From NCBI GenBank assembly GCA_965243625.1, contig CBDEVI010000002.1, positions 1,798,001-1,862,000 on the forward strand: a stretch of DNA of 64,000 nt, in the 5' to 3' direction. A model generated the notes under the pieces. The model searched no databases. It had not been told where the DNA came from and saw only the letters and a program-made list of their open reading frames with translations. Both the position numbers and the translations under genes were made by a program. Source of the stretch: JAJECS01 sp965243625. GTDB lineage: Bacteria > Chloroflexota > UBA11872. Shown here piece after piece: positions 51,241-59,595 of the stretch. Numbering within the stretch: the stretch's first letter is position 1; every line of letters begins with the position of its first letter.

Positions 51241-51322
51241 GCTCGTGGTGAGCCCTTCGGCAGGCTCAGGACAGGCTCCGTCGAACCACGCCCTTCGACA
51301 AGCTCAGGGCAAACGGATTCGG
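51241..51322. repeat. Dispersed intergenic repeat with CTCAG motif, copy 3 (partial)
   Basis: TCGTGGTGAGCCCTTCGGCA and CTTCGACAAGCTCAGG recur from 11391, but the GATACGGGGGCG end is missing. Confidence 0.7.
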
Positions 51323-51350
51323 AGCGATATGGGCTGTGGAGCTCGCTTGT

Positions 51351-52064
51351 TCAAGGGTTCTCTAGCTGACGGGATTTACCGCGCCGTCCGATCCATTCGC
51401 TCAGGCGCGCCGCCGGGCCCCTGACAAGCGGCGCCAGGCGCCGGCGAAAGCGGAGCATCACGAGAACCGCAAGAACGCCACCGACGGCGGCGCCCACGAT
51501 GACCGCCAGCGTCGGGTCCTCCAGCAGGGTCGTCACGAGGTGCTCGACCGTGTCGCCGAAGGCCCATCCGATGCCCATGTAGAGCAGGGCCCACAGCGAG
51601 ATTCCGGCGGCCGCGGCGGGCACGAAGCGTCGAAAATCGCCGCGAGCGACCCCGGCAATGACGGGGATGATGAGGCGCACGGCCGGCACGACGCGGCCGA
51701 TCACGACGACCGGGAAGGCACGCCGGGCGAACCAGCGTTCGAGGCGCTCCAGGTGCGTGGGGCGAATCCGCAGGATTCGTCCGTATCGATCGAGCAACGG
51801 TCGGCCGATGCCGCGCGCAATCCAATACTGCACGCTCACGCCCGCCGTGGCGGAGGCCACCACGGTGCCCATCACCGCCCACGGGTTTGCCTCGCCGCGG
51901 TAGACCTGAAACCCCATCGTGACCACGACCACCTCGGCGGAGATCGGCAGCGGCACGCCGGCGCCCTCGAGACCAACGGCGAGGGCGAGCGCGAGGTATT
52001 GGTGATCTTCGAGCAAGGCCAGCAGCAGCTGTCCCTGCTCGGCTACCCACTCGACCATGGCCAT
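51351..52064 (-). CDS. DedA family membrane protein
   Basis: LEGAGVPLPISAEVVVVTMGF near residue 33, followed by membrane segments, is the DedA entry motif. GRVVPAVRLIIPVIAGVARGDF is the conserved amphipathic loop with the functional arginines. DedA proteins are thought to flip membrane lipids or couple to proton flux. Five hydrophobic stretches and an Arg-rich C-terminus (about 200-237) are present. The gene stands alone. Confidence 0.92.
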   Translation of the reverse strand: MAMVEWVAEQGQLLLALLEDHQYLALALAVGLEGAGVPLPISAEVVVVTMGFQVYRGEANPWAVMGTVVASATAGVSVQYWIARGIGRPLLDRYGRILRIRPTHLERLERWFARRAFPVVVIGRVVPAVRLIIPVIAGVARGDFRRFVPAAAAGISLWALLYMGIGWAFGDTVEHLVTTLLEDPTLAVIVGAAVGGVLAVLVMLRFRRRLAPLVRGPAARLSEWIGRRGKSRQLENP

Positions 52065-52223
52065 CGCACGTTGTGTGGTCCCAGGTCCACGGTAGCAACG
52101 AGCGGACCGGCAGTGGGCGGCGAGTGTCGGCCATCACGGTCGCGTTGACGCTCTATCCGCTGCTGGCCGACAATCGCGGCTCAGAGTGCTCCCGCACCGA
52201 CCCGACACGGGACGGAGGTTGCG

Positions 52224-53306
52224 ATGGACGTCGGATTGTTCGCCATGCCCCTGCACCCTCCGGGGTCGAACGTCACCGAGACGCTCGAAAACGACCTCGA
52301 CATGCTCATCACGCTCGAGAAGCTGGGCTATAGCGAAGCCTGGATCGGGGAGCACTTCACGACGCAGTGGGAAAACATCCCCGCGCCCGACATTTTCATC
52401 GCGCACGCGCTGGCGAAAACCGAGCGCATGAAGTTCGGGACGGGCGTGACCTGCATGCCCAACCACAACCCGTTCATGATCGCCCACCGGATCGCCCAGC
52501 TCGACCACATGGCCAAGGGCCGCTTCATGTGGGGTGTGGGGTCCGGCGGCTTCCCCGGAGACTTCGAGGTGTTTGGCTTCGATCCGAAGACGGGCGAGCA
52601 CCGGGCCATGACGCGCGAAGCCATCGAAACCGTGCTCATGCTCTGGAACGACCCGAAGCCGGGGCGCTACCGAACGGCGTTCTGGGACTTCAACATTCCC
52701 GAGCCGGACGACCTGATCGGCCTGCGGGTGCACATGGAGCCCTACCAGAAGCCGCATCCTCCGATCGGGGTAGCCGGAGTGTCGGAAAACTCGGGCACGC
52801 TGACGCTGGCGGGCGCGCGCGGGTGGATTCCGATGAGCATCAACCTGGTGCCGACGCGCGTGATCAAGACGCACTGGGAATCGGTGGAGGAGGGCGCGCT
52901 GGAGGCCGGCCGAACGCCCGACCGGTCGCAGTGGCGCATCGCGCGCGAGGTCTACATCGCCGAAACCACCGAGAAGGCGCGGAAAGAAGCCCTGGAAGGC
53001 ACGCTGGCCCGCGATTTCCGCCACTACTTCCTGCACATCATGCCGAAGGTGCGCATGCTGGACGCGATGAAGATCGACACGGACATGCCCGACTCCGACG
53101 TGACGGTGGAGTACCTGGTGGACAACGTCTTCATCGTGGGCAGCCCGGACGACGTCACCGCCAAGCTGCAGAAGCTCTACGACGACGTGGGCGGGTTTGG
53201 CGTGCTGCTGGCCATGGCGCACGAGTGGCAGCCGCGCGACCAGTGGGTGCAGTCGATGACGCTGCTGGTGGACGAGGTGATGCCGCGGTTAAATGGGGCG
53301 AGCTAG
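52224..53306 (+). CDS. LLM class flavin-dependent oxidoreductase
   Basis: MDVGLFAMPLHPPG begins a bacterial luciferase-like barrel. SEAWIGEHF, GTGVTCMPNHNPF and HMAKGRFMWGVGSGGFPGD are typical flavin-binding sections, and VAGVSENSGTLTLAGARGW follows. The enzyme should use reduced FMN or F420, probably as a monooxygenase of alkanes, sulfonates or aldehydes. At 360 residues it is complete. It is convergent with modC. The substrate cannot be predicted. Confidence 0.92.
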   Translation: MDVGLFAMPLHPPGSNVTETLENDLDMLITLEKLGYSEAWIGEHFTTQWENIPAPDIFIAHALAKTERMKFGTGVTCMPNHNPFMIAHRIAQLDHMAKGRFMWGVGSGGFPGDFEVFGFDPKTGEHRAMTREAIETVLMLWNDPKPGRYRTAFWDFNIPEPDDLIGLRVHMEPYQKPHPPIGVAGVSENSGTLTLAGARGWIPMSINLVPTRVIKTHWESVEEGALEAGRTPDRSQWRIAREVYIAETTEKARKEALEGTLARDFRHYFLHIMPKVRMLDAMKIDTDMPDSDVTVEYLVDNVFIVGSPDDVTAKLQKLYDDVGGFGVLLAMAHEWQPRDQWVQSMTLLVDEVMPRLNGAS

Positions 53307-53344
53307 CGGGGAGCTCGCTCGGCACCTGCGATTAGATTGTCCGG

Positions 53345-54430
53345 CTATCCGCCGATGACGTGCACCGCCTCCGGCGGGATGTGGATGCGCCAGTTGCGGT
53401 GGGCGGGGACGTTGAGTACCTGGTAGGGGTGCGCCGGGACGTCGATTTCCAGGGTTGGCGCGCCGGACGCGGCGTCGTCGACTCGGACAAACAGCGTGTG
53501 CGAGAAGCCGAACGCGGCCTCGTCGATGATGGTGACTTGGAAGCGGTTCTCGCGGTGGGTCGAGGGCCGGTCGGGCCGCTCGAGGATGATCTGCTCAGCG
53601 CGAACGGCGAGTTGGACGTGGTCGGGTTGGGGACGGGACTCGGCCTGTGCCGCGACCATGCCGAGCCCGGTGGCGACCTGCACGCGGCCACCGTCGGCGC
53701 CCACGACTCGCCCCGACAGGATGTTCTGGACCCCGAGCAGCTCCGCGGCGCGCCCGGTGGCGGGACGGTGGAAGACCTCGTCGCGCGGGCCCGCTTGCAG
53801 CACGCGCCCGCGATCGATCACCGCCAGCCGGTCGCCCACGTTGTAGGCCTCGGTGAGGTCGTGGGTGACCATGACCACGCTGAGATCGAGGCGTTGCGCG
53901 AGCTGCCGGAGCTCCCGCCGCATGGTGCGTCGGTTGCTCGAGTCGACGGCCGCGAACGGCTCGTCCAACAGCAGCACCCGAGGCTCACGCACGAGCGCAC
54001 GCGCCAGGGCCACGCGCTGCGCCTGGCCGCCCGATATGCGCGCCGGCCGGCGACCCAGCAGGTCGTCCACGCCGAACATGCGCGCGAAGCTCGCCACCCG
54101 CTCGCGCCGCTCGGAATGGCGGACATGACCGAGGCCGTAGGCGATATTTTGCGCCACGGTCAGATGCGGGAAAAGCGCGTAGCTCTGCACCAGATATCCG
54201 AGATCGCGCCGTTGCGGAGGCACGTTGACGCCGGCCGAACTGTCGAACACGACCCGGTCGTGCAGCGTGATCCGACCCTGGCGGGGCGTGAGGAGTCCGG
54301 CGATGGCTTCGAGCGTCAGCGTCTTGCCGGCGCCGGAGTGCCCATAGAGCACGGTGATCTCGCGGTCCACGGCAAGGTCGACCGCGAGGTCGAAGCTGCC
54401 GACGGTGGTGCGGATGTCGGCCCGAATCAC
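53345..54430 (-). CDS. modC: Molybdate ABC transporter ATP-binding protein
   Basis: Walker A is YGHSGAGKT, the signature RISGGQAQRVA, and Walker B VLLLDEPFAAVD, with VTHDLTEA for the switch region. A C-terminal extension of about 120 residues (235-361) resembles TOBE-type regulatory domains, as expected of ModC. It powers molybdate uptake with ModB. The start overlaps the modB stop by four bases. An alternative would be a sulfate- or tungstate-type ATPase; the neighbouring ModA tips the balance to molybdate or tungstate. Confidence 0.9.
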   Translation of the reverse strand: MIRADIRTTVGSFDLAVDLAVDREITVLYGHSGAGKTLTLEAIAGLLTPRQGRITLHDRVVFDSSAGVNVPPQRRDLGYLVQSYALFPHLTVAQNIAYGLGHVRHSERRERVASFARMFGVDDLLGRRPARISGGQAQRVALARALVREPRVLLLDEPFAAVDSSNRRTMRRELRQLAQRLDLSVVMVTHDLTEAYNVGDRLAVIDRGRVLQAGPRDEVFHRPATGRAAELLGVQNILSGRVVGADGGRVQVATGLGMVAAQAESRPQPDHVQLAVRAEQIILERPDRPSTHRENRFQVTIIDEAAFGFSHTLFVRVDDAASGAPTLEIDVPAHPYQVLNVPAHRNWRIHIPPEAVHVIGG

Positions 54431-55233
54431 AGGACCCGTCCTCCGAGCCGCGCGAGCGCCTTGAACACCAGCAGCCCCGCGAATGCCAGCACGATGAGGA
54501 CGATGGCGATGGCGAGCGCGGCGTCGATGTCGGTCTCAATGGCTTCGAGGATCGCCAGCGGCATCGTCTGGGTGCGGCCGAAGACGTTGCCGGCGAACAT
54601 GATCGTGGCGCCGAACTCGCCCAGGGCGCGCGCCCAGCACATCACCGCGCCGCCGATCAGCGACGGCAGGGCCAGGGGCACCGTGACCCGCCGGAAGGTG
54701 CGCCATCCGCCGGCACCGAGCGTTGCGGAAACGGCTTCGAGCCGGCGATCGACGCTCTCGAATCCGGCGCGCGCGGCGCGAATGTAGAACGGCACGGCGA
54801 CGAAGAGCTGCGCCAGGACCACCGCCCCGGTGGTGAACGCCACGTCCACGCCGGCGGCGTCCAGCGGGCCGCCGATGACTCCATGGCGACCAAGCGCCAC
54901 GAGCAGCGCCAGCCCACCGACGACCGGCGGCAACACCACCGGCAGATCGATCAGGGTGTCGACGATGCTTCGGCCGGGGAAGGCGTGGCGCGCGAGGAGG
55001 TAGGCCGCCGGCGTTCCCAGCACCACGGCCACGGCGACGGCGATGGCCGAGGTGGCCAGCGAAAGCCACAGCGCGGTGGTGGCCACCGGGCTGCGCAGCG
55101 CCGCGAGCACGTCGCCTTCAATGAACCCGCGGGCGATCAATGCCCCCACGGGAATGCCGATGAAGGCAACGAGGATCGCGGCGGACGCGGCAAGGGCAAG
55201 CCTGCTCCACGTGAGGGACTGGGCGCGCCGCAT
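54427..55233 (-). CDS. modB: Molybdate ABC transporter permease
   Basis: The permease has about five or six membrane helices. The EAA loop is LEAVSATLGAGGWRTFRRVTVPL, preceded by TLIDLPVVLPPVVGGLALL and followed by ARALGEFGATIMFAGN, all ModB hallmarks. ATG 55233 was chosen because it lies downstream of the modA stop and starts just before the first helix; an upstream ATG at 55287 would read into modA. It forms the molybdate channel with ModC. Confidence 0.93.
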   Translation of the reverse strand: MRRAQSLTWSRLALAASAAILVAFIGIPVGALIARGFIEGDVLAALRSPVATTALWLSLATSAIAVAVAVVLGTPAAYLLARHAFPGRSIVDTLIDLPVVLPPVVGGLALLVALGRHGVIGGPLDAAGVDVAFTTGAVVLAQLFVAVPFYIRAARAGFESVDRRLEAVSATLGAGGWRTFRRVTVPLALPSLIGGAVMCWARALGEFGATIMFAGNVFGRTQTMPLAILEAIETDIDAALAIAIVLIVLAFAGLLVFKALARLGGRVL

Positions 55234-55255
55234 TGCGGAGATTCCTCGGCGAGTT

Positions 55256-56071
55256 TCAGCCGGCGGGCCGAAAGCCGTGCGACGCAAGCATGCGCTGGCC
55301 GGCCGGCGAATGCACGAAGTCGGTGAAGGCCGTCGCGGCCTCTCGATCGACTCCGCGCTTCGTCACCGCGATGGGATAGGGCGCTGCGATTACGGCCTCG
55401 GGCGGAAGCGGAATCTCGACCAGCGCGCCGTCGGACGCGAGAACATCGGTGCGATAGACGAACCCGGCATCCACCACGCCCAGCTCCAGCTTCGCCGCCA
55501 CGTGGCGAACGTTTTTCTCGAATGAGACCACATTGTCGAGCACGGCCTGCACGAATCCGTCGCGTCCAATCGCCGCGACATAGCGTTCCAACGCCGTGCG
55601 GGCATAGCGTCCTACGGGTACGTCCGCAATGCCCATTACGAGGCGCACGTCCGGCGCGGCCAGGTCCGTCACGTCCGCAATCCCACGTGGATTTCCGTCA
55701 GGCACGGCGAGCACCAGCGCGTTCTCGGCGAAGGAGCGCGGCGAGGCCGCCAGCAGACCGGCCGCCTCCAACTGCTGTACGTGCACCTCGTCCGCCGTGG
55801 CAACGACATCGGCCGGAGCCCCGCGCTCGATCTGGGCCCGAAGCACCTGCGAGCCCGCGAAGTTGAGCACCACACGCGAATGGGAGTGAGCTTCCTCGAA
55901 CTCGCGAGCGATTTCGGTGAAGGCATCGCGCAGGGAGGCCGCGGCATAGACGTTGAGCTCCTCATCGCGCGGAGCGACACAGGCGCCGGTCACCAGCACC
56001 ACCGCGAGGCCGGCCACGGCCGCAGCGCGCCAGATCCCCAGCGAGACCGCCATACGGCGCCGATCCGCCAT
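55256..56071 (-). CDS. modA: Molybdate-binding lipoprotein
   Basis: The signal peptide ends in a lipobox VLVTGAC (Cys 31 from ATG 56071). The mature protein begins LNVYAAASLRDAFTEIAREFE, the ModA fold, and SQVLRAQIERGAPADVVATAD is the anion-binding region. It delivers molybdate or tungstate to ModBC. ATG 56071 was preferred to the frame start at 56176, which would extend into the divergent transhydrogenase promoter. The three mod genes form an operon. Confidence 0.9.
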   Translation of the reverse strand: MADRRRMAVSLGIWRAAAVAGLAVVLVTGACVAPRDEELNVYAAASLRDAFTEIAREFEEAHSHSRVVLNFAGSQVLRAQIERGAPADVVATADEVHVQQLEAAGLLAASPRSFAENALVLAVPDGNPRGIADVTDLAAPDVRLVMGIADVPVGRYARTALERYVAAIGRDGFVQAVLDNVVSFEKNVRHVAAKLELGVVDAGFVYRTDVLASDGALVEIPLPPEAVIAAPYPIAVTKRGVDREAATAFTDFVHSPAGQRMLASHGFRPAG

Positions 56072-56174
56072 CGCCAGCGCGCTCAGCCGCTTTGGAACGG
56101 TCGCCGCCAAGACTCCCGCGACGATTGTCACGCTACGATGCCTGCGGAACTGTTGCGGCAGACGGTTTGTGTAC

Positions 56175-57605
56175 ATGCAGGCAACTCAACGCCCTGGCTC
56201 CGGCGGCCCTTCGAACGATAAGCCGCACTACGACATTGTGGTCATCGGCACGGGACCGGCGGGACGGCGCGCAGCGATTCAGGCCGCCAAAGGCGGCAAG
56301 CGCGTAGCCGCGGTCGATCGCCAGCGCTACGTCGGCGGCCAGGCGGTACATCGGGGCACCATTCCCTCGAAGACCCTGCGCGAGGCCGTGATCCACGTGA
56401 CCGGCATCGGCCAGCGGTCGTTCTACGGCGAGTCCTACCGCGTGATGGCCGACGTGACCATGCACGATCTGCTGCTGCGCACGGCCCAGGTCGTTCAGGC
56501 CGAGGTGGACGTGGTCCGCGACGGGTTCTTGCGCAACGACGTGGAGCTGCTCAACGGCGTCGCGCACTTCGTCGACCCCCACATGCTCGCGATTCATACC
56601 GAGAACTCCATCATCGAGGTTCGCGCCGACAAGGTCATTTTGGCGACCGGGTCGAACCCGTCGCGGCCGGCGCACATCCCCTTCGACCAGGAGCGGGTCG
56701 TCGACAGCGACGGAATCCTGGACCTGCCAAGGATTCCAAAGTCGCTGACCGTGGTGGGCGGCGGAATCATCGGCACGGAGTACGCCAGCATCTTCGCCAC
56801 GCTCGGCGTCGCGGTGACGCTGATCGACGGGCGCAAGGAACTGCTCGACATCGTCGACGAGGAGATCGGCGAAGCGCTCAAATTCCGCATGCGTGAAGAC
56901 GGCATCACCATGCGCCTCGGGCACCGGGTGGAGAACGTGGAGTTCGACGCCAGAGGCCGTCCGGTCACGGTGCTCGAAACCGGCGCCCGCACGGTCAGCG
57001 ACGTGGTGATGTACTCCATCGGACGGCGCGGCGCCACGGGACTGCTGAATCTGGACGCGGCCGGGCTGGCCGCCGACGACCGCGGACGGGTGAAGGTCAA
57101 CAAATTCTTCCAGACGGAGTTGGAGCACGTCTACGCCGTGGGCGACGTGATCGGACAGCCCGCGCTCGCGTCCACGTCGGCCGAGCAGGGCCGCCTGGCC
57201 GCGCGCCATGCTTTGGGTTTGGACTGCCCCAGCATCGACGACGAGCTGCCCATCGGCATCTACACCATTCCCGAGATCGCCCTGGTCGGAAAGACCGAAG
57301 AGCAGCTCACGATGGAGGGGGCGGCCTACGAAAGCGGCGTGGCGCGCTACAAGGAGATTGCGCGGGGCGCGATCATCGGTGACGACTTCGGCATTCTGAA
57401 GCTGCTGTTCGATCCCGACACGCGCAAGGTGCTGGGCGTCCATATCTTCGGCAACCAGGCCAGCGAGCTGCTGCACATCGGCCAGGCGGTGATGCAACTC
57501 GAGGGCACCATCGACTACTTCGTGGAAACGATCTTCAACTATCCGACGTTCGCCGAGGCCTACAAGGTCGCCGGACTGAACGGGGTCAACAAGCTGGTCC
57601 GGTAG
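56175..57605 (+). CDS. sthA: Soluble pyridine nucleotide transhydrogenase (SthA-like flavoprotein)
   Basis: DIVVIGTGPAGRRAAIQAA is the FAD site and VVGGGIIGTEYASIFATLG the NAD(P) site. The disulfide of dihydrolipoyl dehydrogenase is absent: the equivalent segment is GGQAVHRGTIPSKTLREA. This is the feature distinguishing SthA, although even the single cysteine often seen there is Ala. The enzyme equilibrates NADPH and NADH. The last domain is the dimerisation fold. It starts at ATG 56175 and has 476 residues. It is divergent from modA, separated by about 100 bp. Confidence 0.92.
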   Translation: MQATQRPGSGGPSNDKPHYDIVVIGTGPAGRRAAIQAAKGGKRVAAVDRQRYVGGQAVHRGTIPSKTLREAVIHVTGIGQRSFYGESYRVMADVTMHDLLLRTAQVVQAEVDVVRDGFLRNDVELLNGVAHFVDPHMLAIHTENSIIEVRADKVILATGSNPSRPAHIPFDQERVVDSDGILDLPRIPKSLTVVGGGIIGTEYASIFATLGVAVTLIDGRKELLDIVDEEIGEALKFRMREDGITMRLGHRVENVEFDARGRPVTVLETGARTVSDVVMYSIGRRGATGLLNLDAAGLAADDRGRVKVNKFFQTELEHVYAVGDVIGQPALASTSAEQGRLAARHALGLDCPSIDDELPIGIYTIPEIALVGKTEEQLTMEGAAYESGVARYKEIARGAIIGDDFGILKLLFDPDTRKVLGVHIFGNQASELLHIGQAVMQLEGTIDYFVETIFNYPTFAEAYKVAGLNGVNKLVR

Positions 57606-57677
57606 ACCACGCGGCGCGTTGGGGCAACTGCCAGTGGCACTATGGGCTGTTCCCATTCGCCGTCAAGGTCATCCCCC

Positions 57678-58739
57678 ATGTCGGAGCCTGCCAACACCCC
57701 CGCCGCCGAACGACGCCGCATCCTGACCGGCCTGCGCCCCTCGGGGCCGTCACACGTGGGCCACTACGCCGGGGCGTTTTCGCAGTGGCTGGAGCTGCAG
57801 GACGAGTACGAATCGTTCTTCCTGCTGGCGGACTACCAGGTTTCGGACTACGCCGACAACCTCCCCTGGATTCGTTGGGGGCTCTGGGAAGTGACGCTGG
57901 ACTGGCTGGGCGTCGGGCTGGATCCGGACAAGTCGCACTTCGTCATCGAGAGCGGTGTGCCGGAGTTTGCCGAGCTCACGCTGCACCTGAGCTGGTTTCT
58001 GGGGCTGGGCCACCTGCAGCGCAATCCAACGCTGAAGGCCGAGCTGGCGGACCTGGAAGCGACGACCAAGTCGGTTCCCGTGGCCTTCTTCAACTACCCC
58101 GTCATGCAGATCGCCAACATCCTGCTGCCGCTGGCGCACCTGGTGCCGGTGGGCGACGACCAGCTGCCGCACATCGAGATGACGCGCGACGTCGCCATCC
58201 GCTTCAACCGGCGATTCGGGGACACGTTCGTGGTGCCCGAGGCGCGGATCGGCGCGGTGCCGCGACTGGTCGGCATCGACGGCAAGGGCAAGATGGGCAC
58301 GTCGGCCGGCAACGCGATCTTTCTCAAGGACTCCGAGGAGACGCTGCGGGCCAAGGTGCGCAGCATGTTCACCGATCCCAAGCGGCTGCGAGCCACCGAT
58401 CCGGGCACCGTGGAGGGAAATCCGGTGTTCATGTATCACGACGCCTTCAATCCGAATACGGACGAGGTGGACGACCTGAAGGCACGCTATCGGACCGGAC
58501 GGGTGGGCGACGTCGAGGTCAAGGACCGGCTGTTCGACGCCATGAACGCCCTCTTGGCGCCGATCCGCGACCGGCGCGAGCACTGGGCGGCGCGTCCCGA
58601 CGACGTGCGGGACGTACTGGCGGCGGGGACAGCCGCGACCAAGCGCCGCGGCGAGGCGCTGGTGGAGCAAGTCCGCACGGCGCTCAGCCTCGACTACTTG
58701 GCCGACGGTCCGCCCCCTCCGCCGGAGGGCGCGCCGTAG
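57678..58739 (+). CDS. trpS: Tryptophan--tRNA ligase
   Basis: ILTGLRPSGPSHVGHYAGAF carries the HIGH-class motif (SHVGHY), and GKMGTSAGNAIFL is a KMSKS variant (KMGTS). PVMQIANILLPLAHLVPVGDD is also typical of TrpRS. The protein charges tRNA-Trp. ATG 57678 gives 353 residues; the longer open frame from 57642 adds a non-conserved stretch. The gene follows sthA by about 70 bp. Confidence 0.95.
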   Translation: MSEPANTPAAERRRILTGLRPSGPSHVGHYAGAFSQWLELQDEYESFFLLADYQVSDYADNLPWIRWGLWEVTLDWLGVGLDPDKSHFVIESGVPEFAELTLHLSWFLGLGHLQRNPTLKAELADLEATTKSVPVAFFNYPVMQIANILLPLAHLVPVGDDQLPHIEMTRDVAIRFNRRFGDTFVVPEARIGAVPRLVGIDGKGKMGTSAGNAIFLKDSEETLRAKVRSMFTDPKRLRATDPGTVEGNPVFMYHDAFNPNTDEVDDLKARYRTGRVGDVEVKDRLFDAMNALLAPIRDRREHWAARPDDVRDVLAAGTAATKRRGEALVEQVRTALSLDYLADGPPPPPEGAP

Positions 58740-58760
58740 GGTAGTGCGGCAAATGTGTCC

Positions 58761-58787
58761 GTCATTCCGGCGAAAGCCGGAATCCAG
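58761..58787. repeat. Short palindromic intergenic repeat
   Basis: GTCATTCCGGCGAAAGCCGG followed by AATCCAG is nearly identical to 17737-17763 except for one base in the loop region. Confidence 0.75.
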
Positions 58788-58907
58788 GTCTGCGCCTCGC
58801 GGGCAACGTGCCCTTCGACCGGCCGCAGCGGCATGCCCGGGCCCAGCGGTGGGACTGCCGCTCTATTTCGGCCACGGGGCCGACCGGCTGGTTCGGATGG
58901 CGCCCTG

Positions 58908-59351
58908 ATGTCTGAGAAGCGAAAGTCCCGGTCCCGCATACGCCCGGTCGCGCTGGCGGTCATTCGCGACGGTTCGCGCCTGCTGGTGCGGCGGTACACC
59001 GCGCCCGACGGCGACCGCTACTACCGACCGCTGGGCGGCGCGATCGAGTTTGGCGAGCGGGCGGCGCTGGCCGTCAAGCGAGAGATCCTGGAGGAGATCG
59101 AGGCGGAAATCGAGCACGTGCGGCATCTGACCACCGTCGAAAACATCTTCGAGCGGGACGGTGAGCACGCGCACCAGATCGAGTTTCTCTTCGAGGCGCA
59201 GTTCGTGGATCGGTCGCTCTACCGCGCCGAGCTGATCAATGGGACGGAGTCGAGCGGCAATCGCATCGAGGCCGTGTGGCTCGACCTCGCCGAGCCGCTC
59301 GACGGCCCGCTGTATCCCTCGGGTTTGCGGGAAATGCTGGCGACGGACTAA
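58908..59351 (+). CDS. Nudix hydrolase
   Basis: A Nudix box starts at GGAIEFGERAALAVK and continues REILEEIEA, with Glu in place of the usual Gly near the end. The remaining catalytic glutamates are intact. The 147-residue protein resembles small housekeeping Nudix enzymes of unknown nucleotide specificity. ATG 58908 excludes an upstream extension that is non-conserved. It is probably transcribed from the trpS-repeat spacer. Confidence 0.85.
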   Translation: MSEKRKSRSRIRPVALAVIRDGSRLLVRRYTAPDGDRYYRPLGGAIEFGERAALAVKREILEEIEAEIEHVRHLTTVENIFERDGEHAHQIEFLFEAQFVDRSLYRAELINGTESSGNRIEAVWLDLAEPLDGPLYPSGLREMLATD

Positions 59352-59595
59352 CGGCGCCAAACGAGTTGGCGAAGGCCCGCAAAGCCCACTGATCAACTCG
59401 CCGCTGGAATCGTCCGCCAACGGCTTTCGATTTCGCGAAATCCCGTCATCGGGCAGCGGACCATCGGGTACCCTTTGAGGCGCCTTTCGCGTGCCGCGGC
59501 CGAGGCGGCGTGTCTCGTTCGCCGCGTGACGGGCGCACCCGGGGAAGACTGACGATGCCCCTCCCCCGGCCTCCACTCTCAAGGAGCAGCGATTG

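Noticed and set aside
1357..58787. CRISPR array
   Set aside because: The dispersed repeats are palindromic, far apart, in both orientations, with no regular spacers or cas genes.
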